A DNA stretch of 32,005 bases from Actinomycetota bacterium (GTDB lineage Bacteria > Actinomycetota > Actinomycetes > Streptosporangiales > Streptosporangiaceae), in assembly GCA_027306495.1 (NCBI GenBank), contig DAHUZQ010000145.1:1-32005 (forward strand), given 5' to 3'. Positions 1 to 8,237 of the stretch are shown here, piece after piece. A program made the translations under genes and the position numbers. The notes under the pieces were generated by a model, which was given only the letters and a program-made list of their open reading frames with translations, made no database searches and was not told the origin of the DNA. The number at the start of each line of letters is the position of its first letter. The stretch's first letter is position 1.

Positions 1-109
1 GGCGTGAGCGGGAGGGATGCGCGTCTCCCCGGGAGGCGGCTGCCTGGGCGTGAGCGGGAGGGATGCGCGTCTGCCCGGAAGGCGGCTGCCCGGGCGTGAG
101 CGGGAGGGT
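1..109. repeat. 46-bp tandem repeat, about 2.4 copies
   Basis: A 46-bp unit starting with GGCGTGAGCGGGAGGGATGC begins at 1, 47 and 93. The second copy differs from the first at only a few positions and the third is cut short after about 17 bases. The array may extend left of the window. It lies upstream of the first gene and is G-rich on the plus strand. No function can be read from it. It could be an intergenic repeat family or part of the promoter region of the 203-5989 operon. Confidence 0.8.
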
Positions 110-202
110 GTGCCTATCCCTACCGAAGTAGGTGTCGGGACCTGGGCCGGAATGCGGGGAAATGGCATGATGAGGACGAGGTGGCGACGCGGGAGCGAGC
201 CG

Positions 203-1957
203 GTGACATGGGCTGGAATCCTGAAGGCAGTGGCCAGCGCGCTGGCGCGGGAAAGTCTTCCGGCTGGCCCCGGCGAGCCTGCGCAGTCCTTGCTGACTGC
301 CCTCACCCAGCCTTTGCCCCGGATCATGTGCCGCGCGGCGCAGGGGCGCGCTCTTGATAGGGCGGATGGAGCCGGGCCGCTCATACGCCAGTACGATCTT
401 CCGCCGTTCCTGCTCGCGCACGGTCTGTTTGGCACCGCCACGGCGGCCGTCAAGGCTTGCGGATCGGGAAGCGCCGGCGGTGGATGCGCCGACGACCGGG
501 TGATCGCGGCTGTCGCCGTCTGCGCTCTGTCGGCGGATGGTTCCGTCGGGGACCGCAGCGATCCCGAGGTTCGCCTCCCGCCCGATCGGCTCGCTTCCGA
601 TTGGGCCGGTGCGTTCGATACGGCCGCATGGTCGCAGGGCCTGGCGGGACTGGCGCAGCGGACCGCTGAATTGAATGACCTGCTGCTCGCAGCCGGCGGG
701 GCACGCCGGCTGCAGTGGCATGGGGTCACGCTCGAGGACCGGATCCTGGCCGAAGCTGTCGCGGCCGCGGTGGTCGGCGGCGCGGCGTCTGACAGCGCAG
801 TGCCGCCAATGTTGTGGCGGTTCCCGTTCGGTCTTTTCGGCAAGCTCGGCCTGAGTGCGGCCGAAGATTCCGTGAATGCCATCGAGGGGTGGCTTGGCGT
901 TGAATTCCGGCCGGCGCCCCATACCGTGGACCGCACTGCCGACCTCGCCGTGCTGGTGGCCACCCTGGCCAAGGATCTCAGTGAGGGCTGCCGGTGCAAG
1001 GACGGCATCGATCCCGGCGAGGTGGCATTTGTCCCCCGTGGTGACTGCCGGCAAGAGGACCACGATCTGCGGCTGTGGCAGCCGGGGCAGACACGGCCCG
1101 GCAGCAGGGGCGGTGGCCGTTTCGCGGCCACGCTCTGGGGCTGGCAGCGCAGGTGGCTGGGAGGGGCGGTCCCGCATCACCACAGCGATGCTGGCCACCG
1201 GGAACGGCCGCGGCTGCGCCCCAACGATGTCGCGGGCAGCGTGCTGGCCCGGCGCTGGCTCGCGACGGACCGGGGTTTCGGCGGGCCGGTGCTCAGGTAC
1301 GACCGCATCCTGCCCGAGGTATGCCTGGCTTGTGGCGAACGCGTCCGCCTCGCACACACCGCGACGGCCGGCGGGCGCGCCATCATCGAGCGAGTCTGCC
1401 CGTGCGGGGAGTCCCGGTACATCTACCGCGCGGAGGTCACCCACGCCGGGGGCGGCGACCAGCTCCGGCACAAGCTCGGCCTGGTCGTCGCTTCGCAGGA
1501 GGAAGGCTCACCGGGTGTGGGTTACTGCTCGACGGCACCGCTCGGTCCGCTGTGGGTCTGTGGCAGGTCCGGGCGTTACTCACTCGCACAGCGATACTGC
1601 CCCGATCCCGGATGCGGTCCCCACGACGGCCAGGAGCACACCCAGCTCGGCCATGCCTGGGCGCTGCTGCCGCGCGGACACGCGTGGGCTGACCTGAGAG
1701 CCACCGCGACCCGGCAGGAGGGCGCGGCAATCGCCAACGGCGGCCCGCGGCTGAGCGAGACGGACATGCAGTTGCTGCGGCAGGCATTCGACGAACTCAA
1801 CCCCCGTTCGGGACGCGGCTGCCGGACGGAGACAGACCTGTGGCATCAGGCCCGCCAATGGTCTGCCGAAGAGGTGGAACGATTTCCGGCTCTCGCGGGC
1901 AGGCATGGCCTCGAACTGCTCCTGCGGTGCAAGCAGATTGCCGAGGGCGAGCCATGA
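203..1957 (+). CDS. Cysteine-rich putative zinc-binding protein, first gene of the Lon-NACHT operon
   Basis: About 584 residues; family not recognised. The N-terminal two thirds look alpha-helical with no clear motif. Residues about 374-401 carry C-x2-C then C-x-C (CLAC, CPC), and a second group follows near 442-473 with YC, WVCG and CPDPGC, so one or two zinc-ribbon-like folds are likely. The C-terminal 70 residues look helical. I chose GTG 203 because GGGAG lies about 7 bases upstream. ATGs at 167 and 170 in the same frame are alternatives, and an earlier ATG at 17 would run through the tandem repeat. It ends 55 bases before the next gene, which has its own strong ribosome binding site, and all three genes read the same way. 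A role as sensor, adaptor or nucleic-acid binder in the system is inference only. Confidence 0.7.
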   Translation: MTWAGILKAVASALARESLPAGPGEPAQSLLTALTQPLPRIMCRAAQGRALDRADGAGPLIRQYDLPPFLLAHGLFGTATAAVKACGSGSAGGGCADDRVIAAVAVCALSADGSVGDRSDPEVRLPPDRLASDWAGAFDTAAWSQGLAGLAQRTAELNDLLLAAGGARRLQWHGVTLEDRILAEAVAAAVVGGAASDSAVPPMLWRFPFGLFGKLGLSAAEDSVNAIEGWLGVEFRPAPHTVDRTADLAVLVATLAKDLSEGCRCKDGIDPGEVAFVPRGDCRQEDHDLRLWQPGQTRPGSRGGGRFAATLWGWQRRWLGGAVPHHHSDAGHRERPRLRPNDVAGSVLARRWLATDRGFGGPVLRYDRILPEVCLACGERVRLAHTATAGGRAIIERVCPCGESRYIYRAEVTHAGGGDQLRHKLGLVVASQEEGSPGVGYCSTAPLGPLWVCGRSGRYSLAQRYCPDPGCGPHDGQEHTQLGHAWALLPRGHAWADLRATATRQEGAAIANGGPRLSETDMQLLRQAFDELNPRSGRGCRTETDLWHQARQWSAEEVERFPALAGRHGLELLLRCKQIAEGEP

Positions 1958-2012
1958 GCGCGCCCGGCCACACGGTGAGGCGAAGCCGCAGGACAACGCG
2001 AAGGAGCGCATC

Positions 2013-3080
2013 ATGGGCACGGCAATGACACGAGGGGACGGTGACGGGCTGCTGCGTGCGGCAGCCCTGTTCGCAGACCAGGATCACGGTGGGGCCGGGT
2101 TCCTTGACCGTTTCGGGCAGGCGGTGCCGGCCGAACCGAGCCTGGCAGGTGCGGCACTTTCGGGCGCGCTCGCCGCCCGCGCGCGGGCGGGGGAAATCAG
2201 GATGTCGCTCGGCGTCGGCGAGCTCAGGCTCGCGGCCACTTCGGCCGGCGCCACTCTCATCGCATGCGCGCTGGCCGATCCCAGCGGGACAATGTCCGTC
2301 TGTGTGCGCTTGGTGGACGCCGGCTGCCAGCCGATCGCCGGGGCGTGCGTGCGGGTGAGCGACGGGGACCATGAGTTCGCCGTCGTCACCGATGGCGGCG
2401 GGGCTGCCGCGCTCCCCGCCGCGCCGAACTCCGCCGTGGGGGCCGGCCTGGTGATCAGGGTCGGCGCCCGCACGCCGACCGGGCCAGGCGCCCAGCCTCC
2501 GCTGGACGCGGCGGGGGTGCCGCGTGAGGCACCTGCCGTGGGGCGGATGATCGAACTGGCGCGCAGTTCCAGCCGTGATCGGTTCGAGCTGGCGGCAGCC
2601 GGCGGCGAAGGGACGGGCGGGGCAGCGGTTCCGGAGCCGATCGAGGTGCGCGGGGTGACGTTCCTGTGCCGGGAGCGCCGCCGCGGCTACGATCTGACCC
2701 TGCTGGTCGCGGGTCTCAGCGTGGGATCAGGTGATTCAGCGGCCGGTGCCTTCGGGGTCACGTTCGTGACCAGAGGGCCGGATGACAGGCGCGAACGGTG
2801 GATCGTCCCGCTCGCCCTCAGCCCGCGCGGGCTCGCCGGCTCCCTGCACAGCACCTCGGCGCGGGTGCTGGAGGAAGAGAGTGTGGACGTCCGGGGAGCC
2901 CGCCAGTTGCTGGCCTCACTCAGCGGTGAGCTCGGGGACGGGGACGCCTTCAATGAGACGGTGCGCCGCAGTATCCGCCATGCCGACGAGGGGACGGCGT
3001 GGACTGGGCTGAGCCGCAGGCTGGCGCTCGGTCATGCCCGGGAACTTGTCGAGTCCACTCTCGCTGAAACCCGCCCCTGA
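2013..3080 (+). CDS. Hypothetical protein with Ig/carboxypeptidase-regulatory-like segment
   Basis: 355 residues. ATG 2013 is fixed by AAGGAG at 2001-2006; earlier in-frame ATG codons run into the preceding gene. Residues about 90-150 (VRLVDAGCQPIAGACVRV and the following TDGGGAAALP stretch) have the look of a carboxypeptidase regulatory-like or similar beta-sandwich domain, with the pattern V-x-L-x-D-x2-G-x-P-I-x-G-A-x-V followed by a T-D-G-x-G turn. The second half, starting near EVRGVTFLCRERR, appears alpha/beta without a known motif. There is no signal peptide or membrane segment. Its TGA overlaps the next start as TGATG, so translation of the two is probably coupled. It is most likely a partner of the downstream protease-NTPase; its exact job is unknown. 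Confidence 0.75.
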   Translation: MGTAMTRGDGDGLLRAAALFADQDHGGAGFLDRFGQAVPAEPSLAGAALSGALAARARAGEIRMSLGVGELRLAATSAGATLIACALADPSGTMSVCVRLVDAGCQPIAGACVRVSDGDHEFAVVTDGGGAAALPAAPNSAVGAGLVIRVGARTPTGPGAQPPLDAAGVPREAPAVGRMIELARSSSRDRFELAAAGGEGTGGAAVPEPIEVRGVTFLCRERRRGYDLTLLVAGLSVGSGDSAAGAFGVTFVTRGPDDRRERWIVPLALSPRGLAGSLHSTSARVLEEESVDVRGARQLLASLSGELGDGDAFNETVRRSIRHADEGTAWTGLSRRLALGHARELVESTLAETRP

Positions 3081-5989
3081 TGAGGTCCGGGTCCCTCCTC
3101 TACTACGACCCGGACGGCTGGTCCCACGACCCGCACCAATGGTGGGCTCCGCTCACCGATCTGGCCGCCGGATCCGATGTCGCCTCCCGAGACTGGCGGC
3201 GTGTGCTCGGGGTGGAGGAGTTCTTCGATAAGGGCTTGCTCGGGCAGACCCAGGTCCTGACCTCCTGGGTGTGCCTGGTGGCGGCGGCTGCCGCCGCCAG
3301 TGCCGCCCGGGCGTGGGCCCGCGGTACGGCCGGCGCCCGGGTACCCCGTGGCGGTGCGGACCATGCCGCGACGGTGCGTACCGGTGCGGGTGCCGGGACT
3401 GCGGGTGCCGGGACTGCGAATGCCGGGACTGCGAATGCTGGCACCGTGGGCGCCACTACGCGCGCCGTGGGTGGCACATCTGACGCGGCGATCCTGGCGG
3501 TGGGGGCGCTGGAGATGGCGGCGGCTCTACAGCAGTTGCGCTGGCAGGGCCGCCGTGTCGGGGAGGGCCTGATCTCGACACGTGTGCTGGTGGAACTCGG
3601 CCGGGCGGCGCTGAAGTCCGCGGGCTTTCCCGGCCGGGTCCACGGGCGCAGCCCAGCCGCGCTGTGGCTGCTCGCCGGGTGGCTGGCCCACTGCGGTAGC
3701 GAACCCCCGGCCCCCATCACGACCGGCGGAATGCTCCGTGATGACGGCCCGGTCACGGCCCGGCAGGCTGTGGCGCGAGCAGCGCAGGCGGCATTCCAGC
3801 GCTGGGGGCACACCAGCGCGCTGGACTGGGGCACCGCGCACCTGGTGGAGCGCCTGGTGGTCGGCGTTATCGACGATCCCGGGCCGGGTGCCACGCCGGG
3901 TGCCCCCGCGCAGGCCTGGGCCAACGTCCTCCTCGCGGCAGGCGGTCACCAGCCGGGCTCCGGCGAGGTCGGCGCTTTTGAGGCCAGGCGGCAGCGCTCT
4001 TCGCTCGTTCTGCCGCCGGGGCTGCCCGTGCCCGATCTTGCCCGGCTGGCGTTCCTGCATGCCGATGAGGAATTCGCTGGCTCCATCGCCGACGCGTTGC
4101 ATGCCGCCTGCCGTGTCCGGGCACCCGCCGGGTCCGCCGAACTCGTCAGCTGGGCGGTCCAGTTGCGGCTCACCGGGTATCCACTGGCGGAGCGAGTGGT
4201 GACGGGCCCGTCGGCGAGCCTGGGGGCCTATGTCGCGTTCCGGTCGCTGGCTGAGCCCGGCGCCAGCGCCGACGACTCGGTCGCGTTCACCGGCCAGGTG
4301 CTCGCGGACGGATCGCTTCGTGCGGTCGGGGGTGCCAGCGGGAAGATCGCCGCGGCGCGGGACAGGCGGATCAGAGTCGTCGTCCATCCGCGTGGCATGG
4401 CCTGGCGGGACCCGCGCGGCCGGTTGAATCTGGTGAGCGCGGGAACCGCGGAAGATGCCGTGCACGCCGCCGCGGCGGGGTCGGCCAGCCTGCGGATGTA
4501 CCTGGAGGCCGCTCGCCGTCTCATCGCCCCCGAGCCCTGGCTGCAAGCCTGGCTCGACAGCAAAGGGCCGCAGGGCGCCCAGATGCCCCTGCTGGACGTG
4601 ACGGCCCGGCATGTGCGGGGTCACCAGTCCAAGCCGCCGGCGCATGCTGACGGGAAGAGCCCGGGCGTGCTGGCCCGTCAGCAAACGGGCGCGTCCGGCT
4701 CCCAGCCGGCTGGCCCGGCTCACCGTGAGCCAGAGGTGGCCGCCTGCCCGGCACATCTGCTCGCCAGGTCGTACCCCGACTACTCGTTCGTGATCAGCGC
4801 TGGCGGAGGGTGCGGGAAGACGATAGCTGCTAAGCGGATCGTCGCGGACGCGGCCGGTCAGGCACTGGACGCGCTGAACCCGCGGCCCGGTCATCACCCC
4901 GGCACCGTCACGATCCCGCTCTACCTGGCGCTGGGTGAACTGCCGGCGAACTGGGATGAGCTTGTCCGGGCCAGTGTCGCAGCCCTGCCTCAGATCAACG
5001 GCAGCCACCTGGAGATCGGGGCAGCGCTCACAGCCGCGTTCACCGGTGCGACGTCCCTGTGCTGCCGGCCACTGGTCGTGGTCGACGGTACGCACTGGAC
5101 CCGTTCCGATGAAAATCTCGACCGCCACAAGGTGCGCGAACTCGTGGCGCTGGTGGCGGCCAACCCCGGCAGCAAGCGCGGTGCGGGCTGGTGGCCCGAA
5201 CGGGCCAGCCAGGTGGTGCTGTGCGGCCGCAGCGAGAGCCGCCGTCACCAGCGGGCAGCCGAGGCGCTGCGGCGGGAGCGGCCGGGCTGGATGGTCACCA
5301 TGGGGCTTGACCCGTTGAGCGATTCCGAAATCGACCGCTTCGTCACTTCCCTATCCGGCCGCGAGGTGCCGGCCGCCAGCCGGCCCTGGTCGCTGGTTTC
5401 GAACCCGCTGCTGCTGGCCCTGAGCGTGGTCGCCGGCGGAGCGGCGATCGACTCCGACCCGGCTGACGTCTTCGACCGTGGCATCAACGTCCTGCTGGAC
5501 GGGAACGACGTGCACCGCGGTGCCCTGGCCGAGATAGCCTTCCGGGCCGCGTCGGCCAGGCTCGCACCTGTGGGTGACTTCACTCTCACCGACATCGCAG
5601 CGCCTGCGGCCCGCGACGTCGTCGCCGACGCACTTGCGCACGGTGACACGCTCCGGGCGTGGGCGATGGCCCTGGACCACGACGAGCGCGACGCATTCGA
5701 GCATGCCGAGCGGGCGACCCATCTGCTGAGCGCGGCCGGCCGTGGCTGGCGATTCTTCCACGACCGCGCCTTCGCGTTCCTGGTCGCCGACCGGATCGCG
5801 CGCCGCGCCCTGACCGAGCCGAGCGCTGCCGATGAGCTGTTTGGGACGCTCGCGCCGCACCTCGGCCACCCGCTGTGGGCTGACACGCTCGAGGCAACGG
5901 GCCGGTTGCTGGAACTGCGCGCCCGCATGGGCCGGGCCGGAGGGCCAGTGGAGTCGGCGAGCGGGGGGGACCCGGCGGAACCTGGGTGA
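3080..5989 (+). CDS. Lon-like protease domain fused to NACHT/STAND-type NTPase
   Basis: 969 residues. An N-terminal region with an Ala-rich hydrophobic stretch (about 58-80, possible membrane segment) and an AGTAN repeat (about 104-122) leads to a Lon-type S16-like domain at about 365-460. GPSA at 376-379 supplies the expected catalytic Ser378. GGASGK at 417-422 supplies Lys422, 44 residues later, against 43 between Ser679 and Lys722 in E. coli Lon. VAFTGQVLADG lies between them as in Lon. A linker follows, then an NTPase: Walker A AGGGCGKT at 574-581, Walker B-like PLVVVDG at 664-670, sensor-like VVLCGRSES at 712-720, PLSDSEIDRFV and NPLLLALSVV, the run expected of NACHT modules. This is not a Lon protease, because the AAA+ module of Lon is missing and the domain order is reversed. 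It is probably an NTP-switched protease. The domain calls come from motifs, not from a profile search. Confidence 0.8.
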   Translation: MRSGSLLYYDPDGWSHDPHQWWAPLTDLAAGSDVASRDWRRVLGVEEFFDKGLLGQTQVLTSWVCLVAAAAAASAARAWARGTAGARVPRGGADHAATVRTGAGAGTAGAGTANAGTANAGTVGATTRAVGGTSDAAILAVGALEMAAALQQLRWQGRRVGEGLISTRVLVELGRAALKSAGFPGRVHGRSPAALWLLAGWLAHCGSEPPAPITTGGMLRDDGPVTARQAVARAAQAAFQRWGHTSALDWGTAHLVERLVVGVIDDPGPGATPGAPAQAWANVLLAAGGHQPGSGEVGAFEARRQRSSLVLPPGLPVPDLARLAFLHADEEFAGSIADALHAACRVRAPAGSAELVSWAVQLRLTGYPLAERVVTGPSASLGAYVAFRSLAEPGASADDSVAFTGQVLADGSLRAVGGASGKIAAARDRRIRVVVHPRGMAWRDPRGRLNLVSAGTAEDAVHAAAAGSASLRMYLEAARRLIAPEPWLQAWLDSKGPQGAQMPLLDVTARHVRGHQSKPPAHADGKSPGVLARQQTGASGSQPAGPAHREPEVAACPAHLLARSYPDYSFVISAGGGCGKTIAAKRIVADAAGQALDALNPRPGHHPGTVTIPLYLALGELPANWDELVRASVAALPQINGSHLEIGAALTAAFTGATSLCCRPLVVVDGTHWTRSDENLDRHKVRELVALVAANPGSKRGAGWWPERASQVVLCGRSESRRHQRAAEALRRERPGWMVTMGLDPLSDSEIDRFVTSLSGREVPAASRPWSLVSNPLLLALSVVAGGAAIDSDPADVFDRGINVLLDGNDVHRGALAEIAFRAASARLAPVGDFTLTDIAAPAARDVVADALAHGDTLRAWAMALDHDERDAFEHAERATHLLSAAGRGWRFFHDRAFAFLVADRIARRALTEPSAADELFGTLAPHLGHPLWADTLEATGRLLELRARMGRAGGPVESASGGDPAEPG
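3391..3448 (+). repeat. 15-bp in-frame tandem repeat
   Basis: Three near-exact copies and one degraded copy of a 15-bp unit (TGCCGGGACTGCGGG type) encode repeated AGTAG or AGTAN in the linker after the hydrophobic stretch of the protease-NTPase. The repeat keeps the frame, so copy number could vary between strains without inactivating the gene. Confidence 0.75.
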
Positions 5990-5997
5990 CCCCCCCG
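5962..5997. terminator. Strong hairpin between convergent genes
   Basis: Seven G at 5963-5969 pair with seven C at 5990-5996. Inside, ACCC at 5970-5973 pairs with GGGT at 5984-5987, and GG with CC, closing a CGGAA loop. There are two small bulges, and C5962 can add a pair with G5997. The hairpin includes the TGA of the protease-NTPase gene and sits between two converging genes, so it probably ends transcription from both sides. There is no T-run, as is usual in actinomycetes. Confidence 0.65.
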
Positions 5998-6040
5998 GGC
6001 GAGCGTGACCCCCCGGGGCGCAGCGGGCGGCTCCGTGCGG

Positions 6041-8164
6041 TCAGAGGTCCAGCAGGGCGGCGCGCGCCACTTCCGCCCAGCCCTCGCCGGCGTCGCCGTT
6101 CAGCCATCGCCGCGCGCCGTCGGTGATCAGTTCCCGGAAGCCGGCACCGTCGTCTTCCGGAAACTCGGCGGCCACCTCCAGGACCACCTTGGCCGCCGCC
6201 ATGGCGCGCACCCCGGCCGCGACCCTGGCCGCGTAGCCAGGCGGCCATTCCAGCGCGACCGCCAGCGGCCAGCGCACTATGGGCGCGGCGGCCATCCAGC
6301 GGATGAGTTCTGCGGCGGCTTCGGCCGGCACGGTACGCCCGTTCAGGAACCGGGTGAGCGCCCCCGGATCACTGGTCCCGGCGTCGAGAAGCCGCCGGGT
6401 GCCCTCGGTGACGAGGCTGTCCGGCAGGTCCCGTCCCTCGAGCACCAGTAGGGCGCTCCATACCACCAGCGGATCGTCGTGACCCAGCAGGGAAATCACC
6501 CGGGTGACGAGATCACCGGGCAGATCCCTGCCGTGGAACAGCCTGAGCGTCCGGCGGACGGTCGGCGCACTCCCGTCCTCAAGGATGCGGCCGATCTCCC
6601 GCAGCGTGACACCGGCCATATGCCAGGCCTTGAGCACGGGACTGGGAATGTGAGCGGATTCCCGCCGCTCAAGCAGTTCGATCACGCGACCGACGATGAT
6701 CGCGGGAGGGTGGAGCCACCGGAACACCGACCGGGCGTGGCCGGCGACGACGGGATCCTCGTGCCCCAGCAACCGCCCCGCCCGGGGGCGGAACTCGGCG
6801 GGAATGTGGTCCGGCGCGGTGTCGGGGGCTGGGAGGGTGGCTGCCGGGTGGGCGCGCCGCAGCAGCCGCAGGATGCGCGAGAACTCCTCTTCGGGCAGGT
6901 CCCAGCCTTCCAGCACGGTCACAGCGCTCACCGTGACCATCGGATCCTCATGACCCAGCATGTCCACGACCTTGGACAGCAGTTCAGCGGACAGTCGCCG
7001 CCCTTCCAGGACGCCAAGCGCGCTCTCGATGATCGACGGCATGGCGTGCCCGAGCAGTCCGGCTACCCGGGAGAGGAGATCTTCGGAGAGATCCTGTCCT
7101 CGCAGGAACTCCAGCGTCCCCCAGACGATCAGCGGGTCCGTGCTGGCGAGGTGGCCGACAACGATGTCCAGCAGGCGGCCCGGCAGGTCACGCCCCTCCA
7201 GCAGGGACAGCGCGTTCCATACCACTGCGGGGTCAGGGTGGTCCAGCAGCCCGGCGATCTTCTCCAGCAGGTCTTCCGGCAGGTCCCGGCCACCGAGAAT
7301 GGCAACGGCGCCTGCCACCGCGAATGGGTTTGCGTGGTCGAGCAGCCCGGCGATCTTCTCCAGCAGGTCCTCGGGCAGGTCCCGGGTTTCGAGTATCAGG
7401 CGTGCTCGCGCGCAGATCGACGGGTTTGCGTGGTCGAGCAGCCCGGCGATGTTCTCCAGCAGTTCCGGCGGCAGATCCCGGCCGCCCAGGAACGCCGTGG
7501 CGCTGGCGGTGATCGATTTGTCGCCGTGCGCGAGCAGCCGCACCACATCGGCGATCAGGCCCGCGGGCAGATCTCGTCCCTCCAGCACCCGCAGCGCTCC
7601 CTCCACCACCTCCGGCCGCGGGTGCTCCAGCAGGCCGACCACCTTGGCGAGCACGGGTCCGGGAAGTGCCCGCTCCGCCGCGCGCGGGCGGGCTGAGTCC
7701 GCTCCTCTCAGCTGTCTCAGCGACCCCAGGCCGGCCAGGGCATCGGTGACTGCCCCCGGATCCTGGTCGTCCAGCAGCAGCAGGTAGCGCCGCGAGACCT
7801 CCTCATCGTCAAGGTGATGGGCGAGTGCGGCGCAGGCTGGTTCGCGCAGGGCCGGACTGCGCAGAGCCAGTTGCAGGGCTGGCGAACGCGGCCGCAGGCG
7901 GGCGATGGCGAGTGCCAACTCGGCCCGTTTGCCGTCGAATGCGGCCATCGCGATGGCGAGTTCGTCGTGCAGCATGTCTGCCAGGTCCGGTGGTGGATCC
8001 CGCAGCGCTGCCAGCACGCCGGCGACCGAGGCGAGCAACCCGAGATCCGGGTGGCCCGCCGCATACCGGTAAAGCCACCACACATACCGGTCGGCGGGCG
8101 GAAGCGCGTCCACCGGCCAATCCTCGCCGGATATTGCGCCATTGGCTAGCCATTGGCCTGTCAT
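6041..8164 (-). CDS. HEAT-like repeat protein with exact 32-residue periodicity
   Basis: 707 residues from ATG 8164; the open frame extends further upstream, but an earlier start would run into the preceding gene. Residues about 194-424 hold eight copies of a 32-residue unit of the type LEGRDLP-x2-LL-x2-IAGLLDH-x-P. The GRDLP-type turns fall at 194, 226, 258, 290, 322, 354, 386 and 418 without a single insertion. Two further copies with the same spacing lie near 543 and 575. This fits a HEAT/armadillo-like solenoid used for protein or nucleic-acid binding. The N-terminal 150 residues are helical, with a WWLYRYAAGHPD segment. There are no catalytic motifs. It is the last of three minus-strand genes and faces the protease-NTPase gene across a 51-bp gap. 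A role as a recognition or scaffold subunit of that system is inference. Confidence 0.8.
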   Translation of the reverse strand: MTGQWLANGAISGEDWPVDALPPADRYVWWLYRYAAGHPDLGLLASVAGVLAALRDPPPDLADMLHDELAIAMAAFDGKRAELALAIARLRPRSPALQLALRSPALREPACAALAHHLDDEEVSRRYLLLLDDQDPGAVTDALAGLGSLRQLRGADSARPRAAERALPGPVLAKVVGLLEHPRPEVVEGALRVLEGRDLPAGLIADVVRLLAHGDKSITASATAFLGGRDLPPELLENIAGLLDHANPSICARARLILETRDLPEDLLEKIAGLLDHANPFAVAGAVAILGGRDLPEDLLEKIAGLLDHPDPAVVWNALSLLEGRDLPGRLLDIVVGHLASTDPLIVWGTLEFLRGQDLSEDLLSRVAGLLGHAMPSIIESALGVLEGRRLSAELLSKVVDMLGHEDPMVTVSAVTVLEGWDLPEEEFSRILRLLRRAHPAATLPAPDTAPDHIPAEFRPRAGRLLGHEDPVVAGHARSVFRWLHPPAIIVGRVIELLERRESAHIPSPVLKAWHMAGVTLREIGRILEDGSAPTVRRTLRLFHGRDLPGDLVTRVISLLGHDDPLVVWSALLVLEGRDLPDSLVTEGTRRLLDAGTSDPGALTRFLNGRTVPAEAAAELIRWMAAAPIVRWPLAVALEWPPGYAARVAAGVRAMAAAKVVLEVAAEFPEDDGAGFRELITDGARRWLNGDAGEGWAEVARAALLDL
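6877..7585 (-). repeat. 96-bp coding repeats
   Basis: Eight consecutive 96-bp units underlie the 32-residue protein repeats. On the plus strand the core AGCAGCCCGGCGATCTTCTC recurs almost unchanged at about 7245 and 7341, with a one-base variant at about 7437. The central copies are much closer to each other in DNA than the outer ones, which suggests recent duplication or gene conversion within the gene. Confidence 0.8.
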
Positions 8165-8237
8165 GGCCGAATTGCCCTGAAACCCATAGCCCCGGAACGT
8201 CCGGTGTGCCCGCCGGCCGGCCGTCACAGCCCCATCA

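Noticed and set aside
3527-5248. A 573-codon minus-strand frame opposite the protease-NTPase gene
   Set aside because: It has no protein motifs, Arg/Gly/Pro-rich composition and no ribosome binding site; the plus strand carries clear protease and NTPase motifs.
3080-5989. Calling the protease-NTPase a housekeeping Lon protease
   Set aside because: It lacks the Lon substrate-binding and AAA+ regions, and its NTPase lies after the protease domain and is NACHT-like.
1-7585. CRISPR-like regular spacing in the 46-bp and 96-bp repeats
   Set aside because: The 46-bp copies are directly contiguous without spacers, and the 96-bp units are coding repeats. No cas genes are present.
6479-7696. A 405-codon Gln-rich plus-strand frame opposite the repeat protein
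   Set aside because: It is the antisense image of the 96-bp repeats; the minus strand gives a sensible solenoid protein with exact periodicity.
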